The notes beneath the pieces were generated by a model, which did not search any database, was not told the origin of the DNA, and worked only from the letters and a program-made list of their open reading frames with translations. 64,000 nucleotides of DNA, from the NCBI RefSeq assembly GCF_001487145.1, contig NZ_LN913016.1, forward strand, positions 868,001 to 932,000, written 5' to 3'. Of this stretch, positions 52,842 through 60,726 are shown one piece after another; position 1 is the first letter of the stretch; every line of letters starts with the position of its first letter. The position numbers and the translations under genes are program-made. Source of the stretch: Anaerococcus rubeinfantis (GTDB taxonomy: Bacteria; Bacillota; Clostridia; Tissierellales; Peptoniphilaceae).

Positions 52842-54704
52842 CTAAGCTGCTAATCCATCATTTAAAAAATAAATTTTGTACCATACCAAAAATGTATATA
52901 TAGTGTATATTTTTCTGCCTTCATTAGATATACCTTTGTAATGTTTGTCAAGTAATTCTAAAATTTTATCCTTATCAAAAAACTCATCAACAAAAGGCTC
53001 ATTAAAAGTATCTTTAATCATATTGTAATATTTTTCTTCTTTAACCCACTTTGAAAATGGCACTACAAATCCAACTTTTTTCCTTTTTGAGCACTCTTCA
53101 GGAATTTTAGTCATACTTGCTTTCCTGAATGCATATTTTGTTTTTCCATTTTTCACTTTATATTTTGGTTGAATACTTCTTGCAACATCCCACATTTTTA
53201 TATCTAAAAAAGGTACTCTAAGTTCCAAAGAATTTGCCATGGTCATCTTGTCAGCTTTTAATAAAATATCTTCTACTAACCACATATTCATATCAAGATA
53301 TAAATATTTTGTTATATCATCCATATCTTTGACATCATCAAAATATTTTTTTGTTAAATCAGTTGCTTTAGTATTATTTTTATATTTTTCTTTTAATAAA
53401 GAATTTGCTGTATCATCATCCATTATAAATGCTTGACCTATAAATCTATCCTCAACTTTTCTTCCATGCTTATTTACAATGTATTGACCCTTAAAGTGTG
53501 GCTTATCTTTAGTTTTTTCATAAATATATCTTCTTAGTGAAAAAGGTAATTTTTTATAAATACGTGATAATAGATTATCATAATATTCATAATAACCACC
53601 AAACAATTCGTCTGCACCTTCACCTGAATATACTACTTTTACGTGTTCACTTGCTAATTTTGATAGAAAATATAAAGGAACGGAAGATAAGTTTGCGTGT
53701 GGTTCATCAGAAAAATATTGTACTTTATTTATTCCTTCAAAAAATTCTTCTTTTGAAATTGTTTTTGAAAAATTTTCGATATTTAATATACTAGATAATT
53801 TTTTAGCTAAATTAGTTTCATTGAAATCTGGATTGTCAAGCCCTTTCATATCAAATCCTACACTAAATGTTTTATTTGGAACTGTTGATGCAACAATATA
53901 GCTTGAATCAACACCACCTGAAAGAAAGCTACCAATTTCAAATTCTCCTGTTTTATGAGCAGCTACTGATTCTTGAACGGCATCATCAATTCTTTTTACA
54001 ACTTCTGATTCACTCTCATCAATATAGTCAAATTCCGGCTTGAAAAATCTGTTTATATTTAAATTTCCATTTTCATAAATAAAATAATGACCCGCTTTTA
54101 GTTTCATAACATTTTTGAAAAAAGTTTCTTCAAGAGGATTGTATTGAAATACTAAATAATTTTTTAGAGCTCTATCGTTGACTTCTTTTTTAAAATCAGG
54201 AAAGGCTAAAAAAGATTTTATTTCAGAAGAAAATAAAAATGTTGAATTATCTGGATAATTACAGTAATAATATGGTTTAATTCCAAAGTGATCTCTTGCA
54301 CCTATTATTTTATTTTCTCTCTTATCATAGATTGTAAAAGCAAACATTCCTCTTAATTTTGAAAGAATACCTTCAATGCCATATTCTTGATAGCCAAGTA
54401 AAATTACTTCTGTATCAGTCTTAGTTTTAAATTTATAACCCTTCTCTATTAAATCTTTTCTTAGATTAAGATAATTATATATTTCACCATTAAAAACAAT
54501 CACAATATCATCATTTTCATTTGAAATTGGCTGTTCTCCACATTTTACATCTACAAAACTAAGCCTTCTAAAACCTATTTTTACTTTTTCATCTAAAAAG
54601 TATCCGGAACTATCTGGCCCTCTATGTTCAATTTTTTGACTCATATTCTCTATAACTGATTTATCATATTCTTTATTAGAGTAAAATCCAACAAATCCAC
54701 ACAT
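52842..54704 (-). CDS. asnB: Glutamine-hydrolysing asparagine synthetase
   Basis: The 620 residues begin MCGFVGFYS, exposing nucleophile Cys2 of the glutaminase domain, with RRLSFVDVKCGEQP and VVFNGEIYNY near 78. The C-terminal synthetase domain has the ATP loop SFLSGGVDSSYIVAS near 260, YSGEGADELFGGY near 360, and SLELRVPFLD near 495. It amidates aspartate. GAGAGGAG precedes the ATG, and a TTGACA/TATATT promoter lies 50 bases upstream. Confidence 0.96.
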   Translation of the reverse strand: MCGFVGFYSNKEYDKSVIENMSQKIEHRGPDSSGYFLDEKVKIGFRRLSFVDVKCGEQPISNENDDIVIVFNGEIYNYLNLRKDLIEKGYKFKTKTDTEVILLGYQEYGIEGILSKLRGMFAFTIYDKRENKIIGARDHFGIKPYYYCNYPDNSTFLFSSEIKSFLAFPDFKKEVNDRALKNYLVFQYNPLEETFFKNVMKLKAGHYFIYENGNLNINRFFKPEFDYIDESESEVVKRIDDAVQESVAAHKTGEFEIGSFLSGGVDSSYIVASTVPNKTFSVGFDMKGLDNPDFNETNLAKKLSSILNIENFSKTISKEEFFEGINKVQYFSDEPHANLSSVPLYFLSKLASEHVKVVYSGEGADELFGGYYEYYDNLLSRIYKKLPFSLRRYIYEKTKDKPHFKGQYIVNKHGRKVEDRFIGQAFIMDDDTANSLLKEKYKNNTKATDLTKKYFDDVKDMDDITKYLYLDMNMWLVEDILLKADKMTMANSLELRVPFLDIKMWDVARSIQPKYKVKNGKTKYAFRKASMTKIPEECSKRKKVGFVVPFSKWVKEEKYYNMIKDTFNEPFVDEFFDKDKILELLDKHYKGISNEGRKIYTIYTFLVWYKIYFLNDGLAA

Positions 54705-54750
54705 ACTCTACTCCTCTCTATATTTTTTATATATATTAACTATGTCTTTC

Positions 54751-54779
54751 AATATACAGCAAATTATTTTTGTTGTCAA
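54751..54779 (-). promoter_or_regulatory. Promoter of asnB
   Basis: TTGACA (54779-54774), 17-base spacer, TATATT (54756-54751) on the minus strand. Confidence 0.75.
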
Positions 54780-54944
54780 TTAATTAAAGCTACAAAGTTC
54801 GCTTAAATATAGATTAATTTATAGCAATTATTGCTATAAATAATTTTCGATATTTGACCAATATAAATTTATTATATTGTGCCAATTAAACTAATAAATA
54901 AAATAAAATCTAATATAGTTTCATAAATCAGCAAGATTATAAAA

Positions 54945-54966
54945 AATAGTCGAGTTTCCCCGACTA
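54945..54966 (-). terminator. Terminator of the second brnQ
   Basis: TAGTCG-GGGAAACT-CGACTA followed by TTTTTT on the minus strand. Confidence 0.85.
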
Positions 54967-54970
54967 TATT

Positions 54971-56314
54971 CTAATATCTTTCTTTAACTGTTTCATCTTC
55001 TTTAAATGTTTCTAATAATTTGAAAACTGCTGTTGTTATAACTAAAACTAATAAACTTGGTAGTAGCCATGAAAGTCCTTCTTTATATAAAGGCAAAGAT
55101 TCTACTAAATTTGTGACAAACCACAATTTTATTCCAAATGAATTATTTAATACTTCTACTAATGGAATAAAGACTGCTAAGCTTGCTGTAAATAGGTAAG
55201 ATTCTTTTGAATATTTTACAAAATCATGACTTATTCCCATTACTATTAATACTAAGGCAACTGGATATATTATTGTCAAAAGTGGAACTGAAAATGCTAA
55301 TAATTTATTTAGTCCAAAGTTTGCCATCAAAAATGAAAATAAAGTCCAAACTAAAACCCATTTCCTGTATGATAATTTGTGGTTAAATAATGATTCAAAA
55401 TATTCTCCACCACTTGTTATAAGTCCTATACAAGTAGTAAGACATGCAAGTGTAAATATTGCTGCAAGTAAAACTAATCCGAAATTTCCGAAAACATTTT
55501 TAACTGCATAGGTTAATATTACAGCACCATTTTTTGCCCCAACAAGTTTTGATGATCCTATCATTCCTACACTCGCAAGCATTGCATAAACTAAAAATAA
55601 AACACTACCTGCTACAAGTCCTGCTTTTATCGTATAATTTGTAACTTCATTTTTATCTTTTATTCCAAATCTTTTTATGGATTGGGCTATAACAAAACCA
55701 AAATTTAATGCAGCAACTGCATCCATGGTATTATATCCTTCCAAAAATCCCTTAACTAAAGGAGCATTTTTATATTCTCCAACAGGAACTCCTATATTTT
55801 TATCCATTGTTATAACTTTTAAAAACATAAAAACTATCATAGTTAAAAGTGCAGGCGTTAAATATTTTCCAACTCTTTTTACTAGTTTATTTGGTTTTAA
55901 ACATACAAACAAAGCTACAGAGAAAAATACCAAAGTGTATAAAAATCTAGCAAGATTCATATTAAATTCTTCTGGTATGTATGGAGCTATTGCCATTTCA
56001 AAAGGAACAGATCCAGCTCTTGGTATTCCAAGTCCAGGTCCTATTGATAAATATATAGCTGTAGTAAAGACTACAGAAAATAAAGGAGAAACTCTGTTTG
56101 ATAAATTTGTTAATCCTTCAGTTTTTCCAACAACTATTGCGCCCATAACAGGAAATATAATTGCAGTAACGCAAAATGCTAATAAAGAAATAAATGTTAA
56201 AGATCCTGCTTGGTTTCCTAAAAGTGGAGGGAAAATTAAATTTCCAGCTCCAAAAAATAAACCGAATAGCATTACACTAACTTGTAAAAATTGACTTCTT
56301 GATAATTTTTTCAT
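54971..56314 (-). CDS. brnQ: Branched-chain amino acid carrier, BrnQ family (T-box controlled)
   Basis: The ATG at 56314 behind TGGAGG gives 447 residues with about 12 membrane segments. LFGLFFGAGNLIFPPLLGNQ, GPGLGIPRAGSVPFEMAIAP and EGYNTMDAVAALNFGFVIAQ are the BrnQ hallmarks also seen in the copy at 30327. It would import isoleucine, leucine or valine with Na+. The T-box leader shows control by tRNA charging, probably tRNA-Ile. The longer start (four codons upstream) lies in the ribosome site. Confidence 0.94.
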   Translation of the reverse strand: MKKLSRSQFLQVSVMLFGLFFGAGNLIFPPLLGNQAGSLTFISLLAFCVTAIIFPVMGAIVVGKTEGLTNLSNRVSPLFSVVFTTAIYLSIGPGLGIPRAGSVPFEMAIAPYIPEEFNMNLARFLYTLVFFSVALFVCLKPNKLVKRVGKYLTPALLTMIVFMFLKVITMDKNIGVPVGEYKNAPLVKGFLEGYNTMDAVAALNFGFVIAQSIKRFGIKDKNEVTNYTIKAGLVAGSVLFLVYAMLASVGMIGSSKLVGAKNGAVILTYAVKNVFGNFGLVLLAAIFTLACLTTCIGLITSGGEYFESLFNHKLSYRKWVLVWTLFSFLMANFGLNKLLAFSVPLLTIIYPVALVLIVMGISHDFVKYSKESYLFTASLAVFIPLVEVLNNSFGIKLWFVTNLVESLPLYKEGLSWLLPSLLVLVITTAVFKLLETFKEDETVKERY

Positions 56315-56356
56315 TCTATCCTCCAAAAAATTTATTACAATATTTATTCATTAAAA

Positions 56357-56610
56357 AAGTCCCTTGTCTAAAATTTAGACAAAGGACGAAAATTCCGCGT
56401 TACCACCTTTATTCTTATATAAAAATAAGCTCTTCAAGCATCAAACAATGCCGGGTTTTGATAACGCCAACCATGGCGACATATCTTACTATAATTCAGA
56501 CATGCAAAAGAAAAATGATTTTCGAACTTATTTCAAAGGATGGATCTCACCAAACTCCAACTCTCTGTGCTTTTCCACAAGCCTACTCTTTTTTTCATAA
56601 ATTTTTATAA
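56357..56610 (-). promoter_or_regulatory. T-box leader of brnQ
   Basis: On the minus strand: AGAGAGTTGGAGTTTGGTGA of stem I, CGAAAATCATTTTT with a likely ATC isoleucine specifier (56517-56519), and the T-box AAGGTGGTAACGCGG (56395-56409). The terminator GTCC-TTTGTCTAAA...TTTAGACAA-GGGAC with a T run lies at about 56357-56387. Uncharged tRNA would favour read-through. Confidence 0.93.
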
Positions 56611-56629
56611 ATAAATTATTGTTGTGTTT

Positions 56630-56658
56630 ATTATAAGACCTGTTTTTTATATTGTCAA
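56630..56658 (-). promoter_or_regulatory. Promoter of the T-box brnQ unit
   Basis: TTGACA (56658-56653), 17-base spacer, TATAAT (56635-56630) on the minus strand. Confidence 0.8.
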
Positions 56659-56711
56659 ATATTTTTTTATAAATTATCATTTTTTAGGATAAAAATTATT
56701 TAATTGCCTTG

Positions 56712-57173
56712 TCAAAAAATACTTTTCACATAAATTTGGCAAGGATTATCTTTCGACCAAATCTCTTCAATCACTTCAAATTTTCTAAATCCCAAAGCTT
56801 GATAAAATTTATTTGTTTTATCATATCCATCGTCTATTCCTTCTTTTAAAGTTTTTACTTGGACAAATTCATAATTATATTTTTTTAAAATTTCAATAGA
56901 TTTTTCAAATAAATTTCTTCCTATATTTTTTCTATGATAATTTTTCAAAACTCCCATTACGAATATTTCAATAGTATAATCCGAAGTTTTTTTATAAACG
57001 ATAAAGCCAAGATTTTTTGTTTTTTCACTTGCTTTGAAAAAATAATAATCTTTAGATCTTTCTATGTAATTTTTTACAGCATCATAATCTTCAAACCATG
57101 AATTTAAATCATTTAAGATGAAAGATGAAATATTTTCTTTTTCTAATTTATTTTCAACTAAACTAACTTCCAT
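56712..57173 (-). CDS. GNAT-family N-acetyltransferase
   Basis: The 153 residues have the GNAT core: a beta strand YTIEIFVMGVLKNYHRKNIGRNLF, in which RKNIGRNLF is the acetyl-CoA loop (pattern Q/RxxGxG/A), and a C-terminal NKFYQALGFRKFEVIE strand. The substrate is not evident. It is divergently placed from the FAD oxidoreductase gene with an 80-base gap. Confidence 0.83.
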   Translation of the reverse strand: MEVSLVENKLEKENISSFILNDLNSWFEDYDAVKNYIERSKDYYFFKASEKTKNLGFIVYKKTSDYTIEIFVMGVLKNYHRKNIGRNLFEKSIEILKKYNYEFVQVKTLKEGIDDGYDKTNKFYQALGFRKFEVIEEIWSKDNPCQIYVKSIF

Positions 57174-57255
57174 AAGTTCCCCTTTATTTATTATATATCA
57201 TTTTAAATTTATTTAGTAGCTAAAATCTGCTAAAATAGTTAGGAAAGGATGTCTT

Positions 57256-58803
57256 ATGTATATAATTAGAAATATTAAAATTCCATACGATTTGGATAAT
57301 CATGAAAATTTAAATAAAGCTATTGAAGAAAAAATCAATAAAAAAATTGATTCTTTTAAAATTTATAAAAAGTCAATTGATGCAAGGCGTGGTATTTTTT
57401 ATGTTTATCAAGTTTTGCTTGATTGTGAAATTGATAAAAAAACTAGAAAAAAATTAAAAAATGATATTGGTGAATTTGTTGAAGAAGATTTAGATTTATC
57501 AAATAAAAATAAAGTAAAATCTGCTGTAATTGTAGGTTCTGGGCCAGCTGGACTTTTTTGTGCCTATGCTCTTTGTAAAAATGGTGTTAAAGTTACTCTT
57601 ATTGAAAGAGGAGAAAAAATTGAAGATAGGGTGAAAACTATCGACAATTTTATTAAAAATTTAAAATTAAATCCTGAGTCAAATATTCAATTTGGTGAAG
57701 GAGGCGCTGGTACTTTTTCTGATGGTAAACTTACTTCAAGGTCAAAGGATAAAAGGTCTAGGGAAATTTTTAGGATTTTAGTTGAAAATGGTGCTCCAGA
57801 AGACATTTTATACACCCAAATGCCCCATGTTGGGACAGATCTTTTAAGAAAAGTCATAATAAATATTAGGAAAAAAATTATTGAAATGGGCGGAAATTTT
57901 CATTTTAATGAAATTTTTACGGATTTAAAAATTGAAAATGGAGAGATAAAATCTCTTATTACAAATAAAAATGAATACAAGGCTGATGAATATATTCTTG
58001 CCTTGGGAAATTCTTCTCGTGATACTTTTATAATGCTTGATAAGTATGTCGATATAAGTCAAAAGAATTTTGCAGTTGGCTTTAGGATTGAACATTTACA
58101 AAAAGATATTAATCTTAGCCAATATAAAATAAATGATGATAGACTTCCACAGGCTTCCTATGCCCTTAAATATTTTGATAGGACGAAAAATATTTCTGTT
58201 TATACTTTTTGTATGTGTCCTGGTGGCTATGTTGTTCCTGCATCAAGTGAAGAAAATCGTCTTTGTGTAAATGGGATGAGTTATCATGATAGGGGAAATT
58301 ATAATTCGAATTCTGCCATTGTTTGTGCTATTGGATCAGAAATTTTGGGAGATGATAATCTTGCTGGTATAAAATTTCAAAGAGAAATTGAAGAAAAAGC
58401 CTATAAACTCGGCGGAGGTGATTTTATAGCTCCTGTTCAAAAAGTTGGTGATTATATTAATGGCATAGTATCAAAAGATTTAGGAAAAATTCAACCAACT
58501 TATAAACCTTCTTATAAATTTGCAGATTTAAATGAGATTTATCCAGAAAAAATCAACGAAGCCATAAAACTTGCCCTAATTGATTTTTCCAAAAAAATGA
58601 AAGCTTTCGCCGATGATAATGCAATTTTAACTGGAGTTGAAACAAGGACTTCTTGTCCAATTAGAATTGAAAGAAATAAAAATTATTCTACATTAAAATT
58701 TAAAAATTTAAGACCGATTGGTGAAGGAGCAGGATACGCCGGTGGAATAATATCATCAGCTCTTGATGGATTAAAATGTGCAATAGAAATATTAGAAAAT
58801 TAA
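57256..58803 (+). CDS. FAD-dependent oxidoreductase, COG2509-type
   Basis: A 515-residue flavoprotein. The first 90 residues form a separate N-terminal domain; then comes the dinucleotide fold AVIVGSGPAGLFCAYAL near 94-110. The family signature FGEGGAGTFSDGKLTSRSKD near 151 and the cysteine-bearing CMCPGGYVVPASSE near 318 are typical of these uncharacterised FAD dehydrogenases. The C-terminal GEGAGYAGGIISSALDGL closes the FAD site. The specific reaction is unknown. AGGAAAGGATG precedes the ATG. Confidence 0.9.
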   Translation: MYIIRNIKIPYDLDNHENLNKAIEEKINKKIDSFKIYKKSIDARRGIFYVYQVLLDCEIDKKTRKKLKNDIGEFVEEDLDLSNKNKVKSAVIVGSGPAGLFCAYALCKNGVKVTLIERGEKIEDRVKTIDNFIKNLKLNPESNIQFGEGGAGTFSDGKLTSRSKDKRSREIFRILVENGAPEDILYTQMPHVGTDLLRKVIINIRKKIIEMGGNFHFNEIFTDLKIENGEIKSLITNKNEYKADEYILALGNSSRDTFIMLDKYVDISQKNFAVGFRIEHLQKDINLSQYKINDDRLPQASYALKYFDRTKNISVYTFCMCPGGYVVPASSEENRLCVNGMSYHDRGNYNSNSAIVCAIGSEILGDDNLAGIKFQREIEEKAYKLGGGDFIAPVQKVGDYINGIVSKDLGKIQPTYKPSYKFADLNEIYPEKINEAIKLALIDFSKKMKAFADDNAILTGVETRTSCPIRIERNKNYSTLKFKNLRPIGEGAGYAGGIISSALDGLKCAIEILEN

Positions 58804-58826
58804 GATGGTTTTTACCATCTTTTTTT
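58803..58826 (+). terminator. Terminator of the FAD oxidoreductase gene
   Basis: AAGATGG-TTTTTA-CCATCTT followed by a T run that also forms the edge of the next promoter's -35. Confidence 0.85.
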
Positions 58827-58862
58827 GACTTCATTAAATTAAATTGCTAATATTAAATTAGC
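58825..58862 (+). promoter_or_regulatory. Candidate promoter and operator of the ABC exporter unit
   Basis: TTGACT (58825-58830), 17-base spacer, TAATAT (58848-58853). GCTAAT-ATTAA-ATTAGC (58846-58862), a 6-bp inverted repeat, spans the -10 element and could bind a repressor. Confidence 0.5.
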
Positions 58863-58883
58863 TTTAAAGAAAGGATAAGAAAA

Positions 58884-58928
58884 ATGATCAATAATATTAA
58901 AAATAGTGAGGAAATTTGTAACTTGTAA
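58884..58928 (+). CDS. Short leader peptide before the ABC exporter
   Basis: A 14-codon frame encoding MINNIKNSEEICNL and ending in TAA at 58926-58928. AAAGGATAAGAAAA precedes the ATG and gives a plausible ribosome site (AAGG about eight bases away). The stop codon touches the first arm of a pair of competing hairpins that involve the ribosome site of the ABC gene. This layout is that of attenuator leader peptides; that it is translated is inference. Confidence 0.5.
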   Translation: MINNIKNSEEICNL

Positions 58929-58965
58929 GTGAGGAAAAGCTCCTTGACTTACTAAAACAAGGAGG
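58927..58965 (+). promoter_or_regulatory. Competing hairpins hiding an SD sequence (putative attenuator)
   Basis: Arm A AAGTGAGGA (58927-58935) can pair with arm B TCCTTGACTT (58941-58950). Arm B, as CTCCTTG (58940-58946), can instead pair perfectly with CAAGGAG (58958-58964), which is the SD of the ABC exporter. The two folds exclude each other. Confidence 0.6.
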
Positions 58966-60726
58966 ATGCCGTTTAGGCTTTTTATGAAAGAATTAAAATA
59001 TATTTTTAAATCAATGGCTAAGTATGAGCCAAGCATGTATTTATTAATCATACTTTACTCCATATTTATTGGTTTAAAGCCATTTATATGGATTATTTCA
59101 CCTGCCTACATATTGAAAAATTATCAAAATGGACTTGATTTTATGTTGGGCTTTTTTATTTTATTATTAGTCCTTTCAACTATTATAAGTTTTTTCGAAT
59201 CTTTTATCATGGGTAATTACCGTATGAAAATGAATAATATCAGATATAAATATATGAATATGGTAACAAAATATGCCCTCTACCTTCCCTATGAAGAAAA
59301 AATGAAAAAATCCGAATCTGAAAAAATAAATAGTGCCAATAAGGCTGTAGATAGTCCATTTTTAGGAGCAGGTGCTGTAATGATGACTTTGCCAGAATTT
59401 TTAGCAGCCCTAACTTCTATCGCAGGATTTTTGTGGATTTTTTTAAAAATTGGTGGAATAATTTTATCTTTGATAATAATTTTGACAATAATTTCAACCA
59501 TTATTGCAAATAAAATACCTAGAGAATTTTCTAAATTTTGGAAGGACCAAAACGAAAACTACAATAAATTTGCAAAATTAAATAATGAACTAAGATCTCC
59601 TTTATCAAAACAAGATATACTAATTTTTGATTTTATAAATGTCTTTAAAAGTTTTTACAAGAAAACCAACCAAGATAGAATAGCCTATCTAATTAGGACA
59701 GATAAAAAAACCTTTAAAATTTATAGCCTTGTAAGACTTATTAATTTTATTAGAGATGCTCTTATTATGTATTGGCTTATTACGAATTTAATTAATGGAA
59801 ATCTTGACCTTGGAGATTTTTATGTTTATTTTACAGCAATTTTAGCTTTTGTAAATTTTAACAATTTATTTATGTGGATTTTTAATGATTTTTTTGATAA
59901 TCTCACAAGATTTAAGCCGTTTTTTAAAATTATAAATCCTTATCAAAAATCTTTTGAAAATAAAAATTTACCAAAAAATTTAAAAATCGATTTAGTAAAT
60001 TTATCATTTAAATATCCAAACTCTGACAAATATGTCCTAAAAAATATAAATTTGACAATCAACAATAATGAATCAATAGCCTTAGTAGGAGAAAATGGAG
60101 CTGGAAAATCTACTCTCGCTCTTATTCTTGCAGGTTTTTATAAATCTTATGAAGGGGAAATTTTTATTAATGGTAAAAATTTCAAAAAACTAGATTATGA
60201 TTATAACAGCTTGGTTTCAGCTGTCTTTCAAGATTCTCAAATTTTTCCATTTTCTATTAAAGAAAATATTTTGTTAAATGATTCTAATAAAAATCTAGAA
60301 AAAACCTATGAGCTTACTCATTTAGATAAAATTATAGAATCTTATGACAAAAAAGATGATCAAACTTTGCTTAGAATTTTGGATGATGATGGAGTTGATC
60401 TTTCTGGTGGGCAAAAGCAAAAATTATATCTAGCAAGAAGTATTGAAAAAAATTCTTCAAAACTTTTAATTTTGGATGAACCCACCGCCCAACTTGACGC
60501 TCTTGCAGAAAGAGAATTATACACTTTGTATAATGATTTAACAAAAGATAAATCATCAATTTTTATATCTCACCGTCTTGCATCAACTAAATTTTGCCAT
60601 AGGATAGTCTATCTAAAAGATGGAGAAATAAAATCTACAGGAAGTCATGAAGAACTTATGATAAGTGATTCTGATTACAAAGATTTATACAATCTTCAAG
60701 CAAAAAATTATAAGGAGGAAGTATGA
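58966..60726 (+). CDS. ABC exporter, membrane-ATPase half-transporter (first subunit)
   Basis: A 586-residue fusion of about six membrane segments (residues 20-310) and an ATPase: Walker A VGENGAGKST near 375, Q-loop VFQDSQIFPFSIKENI, signature DLSGGQKQKLYLARS near 479, Walker B LLILDEPTAQLDAL near 500, and H-loop FISHRLAS. The start is uncertain: the ATG at 58966 directly abuts GGAGG, and the in-frame ATG at 58984 is 18 bases from it with only a weak TAGG nearer. It overlaps the next ABC gene (ATGA), so they probably form a heterodimer exporting a drug, peptide or lipid. Confidence 0.88.
   Translation: MPFRLFMKELKYIFKSMAKYEPSMYLLIILYSIFIGLKPFIWIISPAYILKNYQNGLDFMLGFFILLLVLSTIISFFESFIMGNYRMKMNNIRYKYMNMVTKYALYLPYEEKMKKSESEKINSANKAVDSPFLGAGAVMMTLPEFLAALTSIAGFLWIFLKIGGIILSLIIILTIISTIIANKIPREFSKFWKDQNENYNKFAKLNNELRSPLSKQDILIFDFINVFKSFYKKTNQDRIAYLIRTDKKTFKIYSLVRLINFIRDALIMYWLITNLINGNLDLGDFYVYFTAILAFVNFNNLFMWIFNDFFDNLTRFKPFFKIINPYQKSFENKNLPKNLKIDLVNLSFKYPNSDKYVLKNINLTINNNESIALVGENGAGKSTLALILAGFYKSYEGEIFINGKNFKKLDYDYNSLVSAVFQDSQIFPFSIKENILLNDSNKNLEKTYELTHLDKIIESYDKKDDQTLLRILDDDGVDLSGGQKQKLYLARSIEKNSSKLLILDEPTAQLDALAERELYTLYNDLTKDKSSIFISHRLASTKFCHRIVYLKDGEIKSTGSHEELMISDSDYKDLYNLQAKNYKEEV

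Noticed and set aside
55677-56294. 205-codon plus-strand open frame opposite brnQ
   Set aside because: It is a shadow of the conserved membrane protein on the other strand, with no ribosome site or recognisable domain.
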